Part shown: positions 24,601 to 32,600 of the stretch, piece by piece
Numbering within the stretch: the first letter of the stretch is position 1
How the letters are laid out: each line of letters starts with the position of its first letter
IMG/VR virus record: IMGVR_UViG_3300030382_001294
Location: 1 to 34,677 of that record
Direction: 5' to 3' (one strand)
Origin: a virus
DNA: 34,677 nucleotides
Program-made: the position numbers and the translations under genes
Notes under the pieces: generated by a model
Databases searched by the model: none
Seen by the model: only the letters and a program-made list of their open reading frames with translations
Told to the model about the DNA's origin: nothing

Positions 24601-26290
24601 TGTTGCGGAGTCGACTTCACCATATAGAATAGCTGACCATTTTCCAACTACTAAGGCGGTATGGGGTGGTTCATCGTACTCATATAATGAGACCAAGCTC
24701 AACTATTTAGATGTAGAAGAGAATACTTATATACAATCAACTGAAAATCTTGTATTGATATCTGCTAATAAAGGTGAAATAAATACAATGCCAGCTTTTG
24801 ACACTGATGGTGTCTTTAAAATTAGTACCGTAAGTAAAGAAGCTTCTTATTCAGCTTCTCTCTCTCAGTTAAATGAGGATGGTTGGGAGTGGGCAGTAAA
24901 TGAGAAAGCTTGGTATAAGATATCCTTTATGTATGACGGATTTCAAGAGAGTCCTTTATCAGCTCTATTAGATGACCCTCATACTATAACTACTCCGGGA
25001 GGAGGAGAAGATGGTTCTCGTATAAAAATAACAATTAAACTGTCTAAGGAAGCTACTGATGTAATGAATAGACGGATAAGCCATGTTCAATTATATAGGT
25101 CTATTGGCTCTAATAGTGATACAGATGCTCCAGAGTTCTATAGATTGGTAAAATCAATTCCTTTAACTACATCTGAATGGACATATGTTGACCCTCATTG
25201 GACAAAAGATATATACGATAAGAAAGATATGTTTGCTTCTTATGAAGAACTAACTGGAATGCCAGAGACATTAGATAATACTCAGTTACACTATGGAGTA
25301 TCAGCTAATCAAAGTGGTTATCTTTTTGTAACGAGTTGTTGGCATAAGGAAACTGGTGGACTTCCTAATTATATATTTAGGTCTAAGCCGGGTAAGTATA
25401 ATATATTTGATTGGTCTGCTGATTATGCTGTTCTCCCAGAGAAACCTATTGCTCTTGCTGGTTTTGCAGGAAAGATATGGGCTTGGTCTAAGAATACTAT
25501 GTATAGGATTAATCCAGCAAACCTTGTTCTGGAAGACATCTTTGAAGGAATAGGTTGTTATAGTGAAAATTCAGTAGTTGTAACAGATTACGGTATGTTC
25601 TGGGCAGATGATAATATGATTTACAGACATGATGGCTCAAGGTCTATGAATATTGGTTCTCCTATTGTAGCAGGAGATAAACATTGGTCTTGGAGAGCTA
25701 AGAGTAATGCTTATTCTCCTTTATTGGCTTTTGATTATGCGAATAAGCAGTTACTATGTACATTCAAACCTAATAAAGCCTTAGGTGCAAATGGTTGCTA
25801 TGCTTGGGCTTATCATGTGGATAGAAATAGGTGGGATTTATATGATTTTGAGCAGAGAATAGCTGGTGTGTCACAAGATATAGATGTGCTATCACTTGAT
25901 AACGCTGATGATGGAAGTATAATCTTCTCTACTCAGGGTATGGGTGTCCAAAAATTTAGAGGTGGACAGTCAAAAAGACGATGGCAGTATCTATCTAAGT
26001 CTATAACTTGCGATACTCCTACTCTTAAGAAGGTTTTTTATAAACTTAGAATAAAAGTTTTAGAAGGTATCGTTAGTAGGCTATATCAATTTGACCAAAA
26101 CGCTCAAAGTTCTATGCTTATGATAGATAAAGATTCATTAGATAATAACACTTATGAGAAATTTCTTGTAGGGGGTAGTAATGACCCTAACAGGAAAGCA
26201 AGGTCACTTCAATTTAAAATATATGGTGGCATTGGTTCTATAGTAGATTCAGTAGGTACAATATTTAGAAGAACAGGGATGCCTAAATAA
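21617..26290 (+). CDS. large tail hub/nozzle-like protein (beta-propeller)
   Basis: The 1,557-residue protein has a beta-sandwich front (about 25-110), a long middle of beta blocks with many Trp, Gly and Asp and a last third (about 1100-1557) typical of phage hub/nozzle proteins: AGFAGKIWAWSKNTMYRINP, YGMFWADDNMIYRHDGS, and IIFSTQGMGVQKFRGG near the end. The blade-like repeats suggest a beta-propeller as in T7 gp12 or P22 gp10, but this protein is much longer, perhaps with inserted domains. It lacks the short N-terminal strand region that sits in the preceding gene. GGAGGAGG precedes the ATG, which overlaps the previous stop by one base. Confidence 0.65.
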   Translation: MAQNAIQQQTVQSLGNFLTPEDTNYAPGIRISGEITFTTDTEVTFRFTDTTTTTNKGQLKFAENGEWTSELTFTKDVKLDTTHYGIEIMINNADSFYQVGDVVRWKYTYNNRSYKHMDTIQRVDDYDLFGYSATGDGRIHCIQNANSEQSVIKELGMVSGQTGKVVTDTHGQQMYWGFGADSNAPPKWSGYPQHTQFEKQNTGSIQFEDGAIDLLGPYDNLHDFCVVRFYDHYGGGNTSATAGAGVVRHWGFGIEKGKKVLHVFYNNNYRNNSAPTDKTERYGAWIHIKSYQGADLGLEGTQSITTDGRNLFILDNVAMGIVKILEPTFKKSTSGNSEGLPWSKAGGVNGNAMYSMSHLKDFEMPNPEDSNTSAMQGAYWSCIRVNHWHDPKETNDNAQAQNESKMDATDTGYVTNGNFINDVYYDDKIWISRYRQMQLNSFITRDSADSLIYLGGLSNHYTEDVALDTQAGKVHIVSYMPNLGNQVCFKSKFGRSPDSSMMEEWYYQAATGYMGKVGVLEAYEQPFVNLNKSGVMGFVMSTGLWESGGDRGSPNSNFAQGIWHENLGADNLRHLWDGLAGGGSYGSAEGSDFSGLDPAPNCAETYVTTQNCALKKGVMLPAEQNYWGQDYDLDGDSGDASNQKVYHFYGDGIKGIGTMVANHATSWEDIANPFPMQTAGRFAYGPNYIHASEQTTHWHFIMRNPQTQLYVVHSHRANTANSGGQSSEDGFMKEALLCPSGTHGQKTLQFPILEPKVKWTDAGTEISNYQSGFQSAHFIETNPLNQNAGSKAHYLYVSCNIIGEETDADSRIYRSVDLSNVDFRNPQDRSIFTAGYGKARKVTNANTVQANVNEPMLFSSGAGDDIIRTGAADKGTTNATYYQTPKDYILGSRTSGFTIGAKPEDTADSCPWYHGNETALGVGTGLYNGGMFIFEVWDGYPSTTNNQIFPREGDIEMVGSNGICVPPGKRDDLSNHLDSYHRSWVINLQVLAYDAVAESTSPYRIADHFPTTKAVWGGSSYSYNETKLNYLDVEENTYIQSTENLVLISANKGEINTMPAFDTDGVFKISTVSKEASYSASLSQLNEDGWEWAVNEKAWYKISFMYDGFQESPLSALLDDPHTITTPGGGEDGSRIKITIKLSKEATDVMNRRISHVQLYRSIGSNSDTDAPEFYRLVKSIPLTTSEWTYVDPHWTKDIYDKKDMFASYEELTGMPETLDNTQLHYGVSANQSGYLFVTSCWHKETGGLPNYIFRSKPGKYNIFDWSADYAVLPEKPIALAGFAGKIWAWSKNTMYRINPANLVLEDIFEGIGCYSENSVVVTDYGMFWADDNMIYRHDGSRSMNIGSPIVAGDKHWSWRAKSNAYSPLLAFDYANKQLLCTFKPNKALGANGCYAWAYHVDRNRWDLYDFEQRIAGVSQDIDVLSLDNADDGSIIFSTQGMGVQKFRGGQSKRRWQYLSKSITCDTPTLKKVFYKLRIKVLEGIVSRLYQFDQNAQSSMLMIDKDSLDNNTYEKFLVGGSNDPNRKARSLQFKIYGGIGSIVDSVGTIFRRTGMPK

Positions 26291-26583
26291 TGCCAAGAGA
26301 ACAAAAAGATTTTATTTCAAAGCTTATTGCTCCAAGATTAGAGGAAGACTCTCCTTTGACAAGGGCTTTGGTAGACATTTATGAAGTATTGAACAAGTTA
26401 GTAGACCATGTAAATGAAGCAAAAGGCGTTGGTGCTGGAGGTAGAGCTATGGATGAAAGTGCTTTACCGGGCTCTATTAGAGTTAGAAAGAACAAAGACG
26501 CAGTTTCAGTTTATATTAAAGGACCACATGGATGGTTAGAGAATACAAGTGCTTGGCAATTAATTAAGAAAAAGGATAAATAG
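26290..26583 (+). CDS. small hypothetical tail-associated protein
   Basis: The 97-residue product has a helical front (about 5-45: IAPRLEEDSPLTRALVDIYE) and a beta-rich back with KGPHGWLENTSAW. It starts on the previous stop. Its position after the hub gene and before internal proteins points to a small tail or neck subunit, but no family is recognised. Confidence 0.6.
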   Translation: MPREQKDFISKLIAPRLEEDSPLTRALVDIYEVLNKLVDHVNEAKGVGAGGRAMDESALPGSIRVRKNKDAVSVYIKGPHGWLENTSAWQLIKKKDK

Positions 26584-26592
26584 GAGAATATT

Positions 26593-27249
26593 ATGGGCTC
26601 TTTTTGGGATATGTTAACGGGGAATGTAGACCCCAATACAGTAAGGAATTCACAATTACAAGGTATGAACCTTGATGCTTATACCCAAAGAGGGGACAAG
26701 TATACAGGTATAGGGGATGAGTTCCTTGATATAGATAGTGATAGAAATCAGGCTTTGAAGAACAATCTATTGAAGATGTCAATGGATGCGGCAGCTCAGT
26801 CGAATTTACAGACACAGAGGAATATGGCTATGGGTGGTCATGGAGTACCAAGTGCCATGATTAATGCGTCTGGAGTAGCTAATTCAAATCGAATGCAGAA
26901 CCAAGGTCAGCAGAACTTTGTTAATGCTTTTCAGCAGAATCAAGGTATGGGTGCACAATATCATAACATGGGTAATCAACAATATGATACTCGTTCTGGA
27001 TATCAGAACCAAGCTAACCAAGCCGCAACGAATCAGTTGCAACAAAATGCCGCTAATACGGCTGGAATGATACAGGGGATAGGTGGTATGGCTCTAAATG
27101 CAGTTGCGCCCGGTATGGGCAGTATGATGGGCTTTGCGATGGGAGGAGGACCACAGGCAGGGGGTCCACAGAATATGTGGCAAGCGTTTGGTCAACCTTA
27201 TCAATGGCAACCACCTAATACTACAGGGGTTCCGGGGGTACCAAAATAA
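26593..27249 (+). CDS. internal virion protein (ejection protein, gp14-like)
   Basis: The 218-residue protein is Gln, Asn, Gly, Met and Ala-rich with a helical body (about 45-155) and a hydrophobic Gly/Met stretch (about 155-185: MIQGIGGMALNAVAPGMGSM). Such composition is typical of the small ejection protein of podoviruses (T7 gp14-like), which enters the host envelope on infection. AGGAGA precedes the ATG by 6 bases. Position ahead of two larger internal proteins fits. Confidence 0.65.
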   Translation: MGSFWDMLTGNVDPNTVRNSQLQGMNLDAYTQRGDKYTGIGDEFLDIDSDRNQALKNNLLKMSMDAAAQSNLQTQRNMAMGGHGVPSAMINASGVANSNRMQNQGQQNFVNAFQQNQGMGAQYHNMGNQQYDTRSGYQNQANQAATNQLQQNAANTAGMIQGIGGMALNAVAPGMGSMMGFAMGGGPQAGGPQNMWQAFGQPYQWQPPNTTGVPGVPK

Positions 27250-28397
27250 TGGCAACACCAACAAGACATCCACTGTTTGATATTCTTCAACAAGGCAGTG
27301 CGCAGAGGTCAACAGATAGACAAAGGGCAATAGACAATCAGTTCAAGGCTTTTGAGGAGCAAAGAACTAGGGATATGTTTAAGCCTAAATATGGTAGAGA
27401 GGTTGAAGCTCTCCGTCATGAAAGAGCTATAAATCCTAGTAAAGAAGGGCGTGAAGCAGAGGCATTAAGGCACGAAAGAGAACGTAATCCTATTACTGAG
27501 GATACGATGAGAGAGGATTTAAGACATAAAAAGGTTTATAATCCTCAGCTTGAAGACCGTATGGCTGAGACTATCCGACATGAGAAGACAAAGAATCCTA
27601 TTGTAGAGGGTACTCTTGAAGAAGGATTGCGTCATGCTAGGGCTAACAATCCTATAATAGAAGCCAGAGCACAGGAGGCATTGAGACATGAAGAAGCTAT
27701 CCATCCAACGCAGGAAGGACAAGCGGCTGAGAATCTTCGACACTCAATGAAGTTAAATCCTATCTCAGAGAGTCAACAAGAAGAAGTTCTTCGTCATGCT
27801 CTAACACAGAATCCATTGATAGAGGCTGGTAAACACCTTGAAAACTCTCAGGCTCAAGAAGATTTATGGTTCTCAAGGAAGAGGAATCCCATTAGTTTAG
27901 AAGGATTAGCTCAGAAAGTAGAACTTGCTGGTAGAGAGAGTAACACTGGAAGGTATTATGACCCTACTATGTGGAAAGAAAAGAATGAGCTTAAGGAACA
28001 AGCAATCCAGACTGGTATTAGAAAGCAACAGCATGAGTATAATGAGGCTGATATCAAGTCTAAGATGACAGATGCTACTATAAAATATCTGACTCCTGAA
28101 AAGATAGATGCGATTGGTGCAGGGATGGGTATGGAGATGGAAGCAGGCGCAGAAGCTTCTAAGATGAACGTGGAACATCTTCAGAGATATAGGAAGTTTC
28201 AGCAACAGAAAGAAACCCTTTATCAACAGGGCTTAGACCAGATTCATTCTAAGTATGCTACGGATGATTGGTACGATTTGGATGACGATAGGAGTGATTA
28301 CTACGAAAAGGTAATGGACTATATCAACGCCTATGGACAACAGAATCCTATGCAACAAGCAATGCAACAGATGCAATTTAAGGGAGGGAGTAAGTAA
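27249..28397 (+). CDS. internal virion protein with 18-residue LRH/NP repeats
   Basis: The 382-residue protein has eight tandem units of exactly 18 residues (about 54-197), with the LRH triplet recurring at 55, 73, 91, 109 (IRH), 127, 145, 163 and 181, and an Asn/His-Pro step 5-6 positions on. A ninth, looser unit (205-222) follows a 7-residue insertion and a degenerate unit precedes. The rest is helical and Gln/Met-rich near the end. It probably forms part of the ejection apparatus or binds the packaged genome or polymerase. Overlap with both neighbours is one base. Confidence 0.7.
   Translation: MATPTRHPLFDILQQGSAQRSTDRQRAIDNQFKAFEEQRTRDMFKPKYGREVEALRHERAINPSKEGREAEALRHERERNPITEDTMREDLRHKKVYNPQLEDRMAETIRHEKTKNPIVEGTLEEGLRHARANNPIIEARAQEALRHEEAIHPTQEGQAAENLRHSMKLNPISESQQEEVLRHALTQNPLIEAGKHLENSQAQEDLWFSRKRNPISLEGLAQKVELAGRESNTGRYYDPTMWKEKNELKEQAIQTGIRKQQHEYNEADIKSKMTDATIKYLTPEKIDAIGAGMGMEMEAGAEASKMNVEHLQRYRKFQQQKETLYQQGLDQIHSKYATDDWYDLDDDRSDYYEKVMDYINAYGQQNPMQQAMQQMQFKGGSK
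27408..27839 (+). repeat. eight coding repeats of 54 bases
   Basis: The eight units code for 18 residues each with the consensus (A/D/G/N/V)-L-R-H-x4-N-P-x2-E-x4-(E). The DNA copies differ strongly in synonymous codons (for example Arg as CGT, AGG, AGA or CGA), so selection works on the protein and the repeat is old rather than a fresh slippage product. Confidence 0.85.
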
Positions 28398-29692
28398 TGG
28401 CTACTAGTTATGCAGATACAGTACTTCAAAGAGCCGCAGTAGGCGGAGAAACACAGAGACTTCAACAAGCTATGATGCAGAGTGAAGATTTAAAATCAGC
28501 GTCAAGATTCTATGAAGCTGTAGCTATGTATTATGCAGACCCTAGTGGGTTTAGTAATGAAGCTTGGGATGAATTACAAGTTATGGCATCGACACATGGT
28601 ATTAGAGTACCAGCTAATCCTAAAGATAAGGCTACAACCTTAGAAAATATAGGTGCGGCAACTATGGGTGTCGTAGATAGCATAGTACTTGACTTGATAC
28701 CTGATTCCTTATACTCTAGTAGACGTACAGAAACTGCTCGTATGGCAGGACAGATTACAGGACTTGTTGGTTCAGTTATAGCCACATTCGGTGGAAGAGC
28801 ATTATTACAAAGTGGAATGCACGGTTTATCAAGGGCTGGTGGTTATATAGCCGCTAGACTTGGTGCTAATCCAGCAGGGGCAGTCGCCATGAGAGGTGCT
28901 ATGGATGCGGCTCAGAAAGTTGGTGGTAGTAAAGCTGTAAGTTGGATTGCTAATAACATGACACTACCCGGTATCCTAAACAAATGGGGACCCTCAGCAG
29001 TAACAAGTTTTGCACAGCTTGCTAAACGATTTGGGTATCCTTTAACAGGTACCTTGGTTACGAAAGCTACAGCTAGATATGCTGATGATGTAGCAGGGAA
29101 ACTTGTTCAAGTTGCCAAGTCTGGTAGCGTTGATGATGTTGTAGAGGCTTCTTCGAAATACGGAGACGATGTTATTAAACAAGCTAAGGAATCATTAAGA
29201 GCGATGGGTAAGACTGGTGATGATGTCGCTGTAGATATTGCAATGCAGGGTACTAAGGTACCAAAGGTTGCTAAGAGTAAGGTTCAAAAGATTATTGATA
29301 AGGTAGGTGGAGTTTCTACTAAGGGAGCTGGAGATACATTTGACCCAACTAAAGTAGCTCAGATGAGTATGTGGGATGATGTAGCCAGTGGAGCTATGGA
29401 TGTGAAGGGCGGAAGAAAATTAATTGCTTCTCTTCAAGAGGGTATCACTGGTGGAAAGAGCATTGGTACTATAATTACTGATGCTGGATTAACTGGTAAA
29501 CCTGCTAAAACACTGAGAAAAATATGGAAAGACCCTAAGCAGAGGAAAGACCTACTCAAGCTAATGGCTGAGACTGGTAGGGAACAACCCGGAGCAATAG
29601 GAGATGTTATAAATCTTATTGGAGCTGGAGCATTTGGTGGCTTTATGGGCTACGATGCAGTTTCAGCTTCTACTGCTAGAGAAGGGTTTTAA
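28397..29692 (+). CDS. internal virion protein (ejection protein)
   Basis: The 431-residue product is Ala/Gly/Lys-rich and helical with two hydrophobic Gly-rich stretches (about 115-140 and 405-425), as in membrane-entering ejection proteins. Residues 46-126 resemble residues 32-113 of the polymerase-like protein encoded next: both have a Y-x-D/N-P-x-G/P-F-type helix, then a Gly-rich stretch ending AGxxxGxVG. GGGAGGGAG precedes the ATG and the ends overlap neighbours by one base. Confidence 0.7.
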   Translation: MATSYADTVLQRAAVGGETQRLQQAMMQSEDLKSASRFYEAVAMYYADPSGFSNEAWDELQVMASTHGIRVPANPKDKATTLENIGAATMGVVDSIVLDLIPDSLYSSRRTETARMAGQITGLVGSVIATFGGRALLQSGMHGLSRAGGYIAARLGANPAGAVAMRGAMDAAQKVGGSKAVSWIANNMTLPGILNKWGPSAVTSFAQLAKRFGYPLTGTLVTKATARYADDVAGKLVQVAKSGSVDDVVEASSKYGDDVIKQAKESLRAMGKTGDDVAVDIAMQGTKVPKVAKSKVQKIIDKVGGVSTKGAGDTFDPTKVAQMSMWDDVASGAMDVKGGRKLIASLQEGITGGKSIGTIITDAGLTGKPAKTLRKIWKDPKQRKDLLKLMAETGREQPGAIGDVINLIGAGAFGGFMGYDAVSASTAREGF

Positions 29693-32600
29693 TGTCTCGT
29701 GACAACTATTATCCTGATACTCTAGATGGAGAACAGTTTCAACCATATTTAGATAAGGGTACTGTACAAGGACTCATTCAGCATTATAAGAATGACCCTG
29801 AACCCTTTGATGAAGATAAACTAAAACAAGTTGAGCTTCATGCTCAACATTATAAACTTCCCTTCGCTAGGACAGACACCGACCAACACGGTAGAGTTGC
29901 TGGTATTCTATCACAGGCTGGAGCTGGATTTTGGTCTGGCTTTACGACCTTCAATGTGGGCGAAGAACCGAGAGACGAATGGGAGGGGATTGCTCGCAGT
30001 ATAGGGCACTTAGCTGGATTTGTTGGATTTATCCCCTCCATTCCCCGGAAGTTATATAAGTTTCTACCGAAGGCTTCCAAGTTAAAAACTATGTCAGAAG
30101 CCATGAAGAAAGTTCAGGGTAAATCTGTACCCATGCTTGGTGCTAAGGCTGTACAAGATAGAGTTGCCCCTATTGCTAATAAAGCATTGGCTACAGCAAT
30201 GGCTACTAGAGGTGGAGCAACTAATACTGCGGCTGAATTTCTAAATCAAGGGTTAGTTAAAGATTTGATTGGTGGGGCATTTCATCTAGGTGTAGCAAGT
30301 TCTATTAGTACTTGGCAAGGTGGAGTTGATGAGATGATGAGGTCATTCATAGGTGGTGCTGAAACTGGTTTTGTCTTCAGAGGAATAGGTAATATTGCTC
30401 AGACGGGGAGTAAAGCGGCTGATACATCCATAAGAATGATAGCATCTAGTGCATATACTGGGTTGCCAGCTACAATGCGAGGTGCTACTACTCCTGAACA
30501 GGTATACGAATATCTCCTTGGTGCCTACTTTGGGTTTAAAGAAATGCCCTACCATGTCAGAGAATCTCGTCAATTAATAGCCAAGGCAGTTAAAGATGGT
30601 AAGGCTGGACAACCTATAGAATTAATGACAGAGTTTGGAGAGATGGATAAGACCACTCAGAAAACTACTATCGAGATGGCTGAAAAGATATGGGGAGAGG
30701 TCTCTGAAGCAGGAGGTATTACTCCTATCACTGGTAATATAATGGCTTATGAACTGATGAGCAAATTTGGATTCAAGTTCGAAGAAGCACAGAGTATAGC
30801 TAAAGAATATATGGAGCGTGGTGGGACGCTTACTGATATAGAACCATTCTTAACCAAGGAGATGCTTGATAAGGTTGAACGCTCCAAAGCAGAGAAAGGT
30901 TCCCAAGAAGACCTTGATATGGAAGTCTCCACTGATACAGAATCTTATATGTCAGTTCAACAGAAGGTTGTTAATTATGTTGGCAGGACATTGGGATATA
31001 AGTACAAAGATATGGAACCAAGAGAGCAACAAGATGCTATTCTTGAGGATGCTACTAATCTACAGACTACATGGTTAGAAATATTAAAGAAACAGAGAGC
31101 TGATATTGCTCAGGGTCGTCGTGATGAACAGCCTGAACCATACCATGTAACGCACGAAGTACTCAACGAACAACCAGAAGGAAAGTTCCCCGGTCATGGT
31201 CCATTAAGACCAGCAGATAATAGAAAGATTGAATTATATGTAGACGCTACTACTATACAGGGCGACCCAAATAGTTATAAAGTTGGTATGTTTGGTAGAT
31301 ATGGTAACTATACAGTAGACTGGGCGGCTAAAATGCCATTCCAAGGAGACCATCCCGGTGCACAGATAGGTGGTGGAACTGGTGCACATACTGGTGCTAA
31401 TTTATCTGGAATTTTAGCTACCATGAGAAAGTTTGAAGGCTATGGTGGTAGGATAGAACTGACATCAGATGTTTCTTATCTTACTAGAGTATTGAATGGT
31501 CATAATCCTAAAGGAATTCTTGGTAAAGACAACATGGCGTTATGGAATCAGCACAAAGGTGAGTTCTTTAGATTAAAGAAGAGTATCACAGATGCTGGTG
31601 GTTCAATCGTTTTTAAGACTATTGGTAATACTAAGAAGGCTAAAGACCCAAGAGGAAAGACTAAGGCTCAAAGAAGAGAGATAGAAGGTATAGAATATGC
31701 CCATAGGTTTGCAGGAACTCATCGTAGACCATCTGAATGGAGCGAAGTTGACTATTCATTTGATGTAAAGCCTGCTGGTGCTACAAATAATATGATGGAG
31801 TATCTTGCTGAGAAACTTAAGGTAGCTCCAACAGAAGAAGATTGGAATTTCTGGAGGAATCGAGAGATACAGTCTTTACAATTATCTAATCAACCTGTTA
31901 TATCTGCTAGTATAGATTGGGGTGGCAAGATAAATGTCTACAATCTTGACCCATCCAAGCCAATGAACCTTGCTGGTAACTTAAAATTCATCAAGCAAGA
32001 GCCTTTATCTATGGAGGATGCTTATGAAAGAGCATATGTAAGAGAAGGTTTTGACCCGGGAGAGTTAAGAGGTGGTGCTATTCATCAGTTCTTAGACCAT
32101 GCTGTTGTACAAGATTCATATAGTGGGAAGACCAAAGAGGTTAGTCTATTAAGATTGAAGCAACATTTCTTTGGTGAGAAGATGAGACAAGTAGGGGAGC
32201 TTGATGAGGCTAACGTAGAATATACTTATAGAGATGCAGTTGAAGGTGCAGAGAAAGCCTTTAATAGTTTCCTTTATAAGATAATGGATTCACAATGGAC
32301 TAGAAAATCTGGTAGAACTGGTGCTCCTAATAAGATGTATTACTATGGTGGAAGAGGTGATGCAGAAAGATTATATTTTGTAAAGGTTCATCCAACTGTA
32401 GCTGGTATCAGGACTATGGGAGGAGATAGACTTACATCAGTTCTTAATGAGATGAAGAAAATCTCTACTAAGATTGGAAATATTGAGATAGTAGAAGGTG
32501 GTAAAAAAAGGACTGTTAAGTTAAGAAATATCTTTGATGCTGAATGGGCTTTGTTTCAGAATACTGTGAATAAAGGACGGGACAAAGTTGAGACAAGAAG

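Noticed and set aside
25356-25553. Leu/Ile-rich open frame inside the 1,557-residue gene
   Set aside because: It is a shifted-frame shadow of the beta-propeller gene and has no ribosome site.
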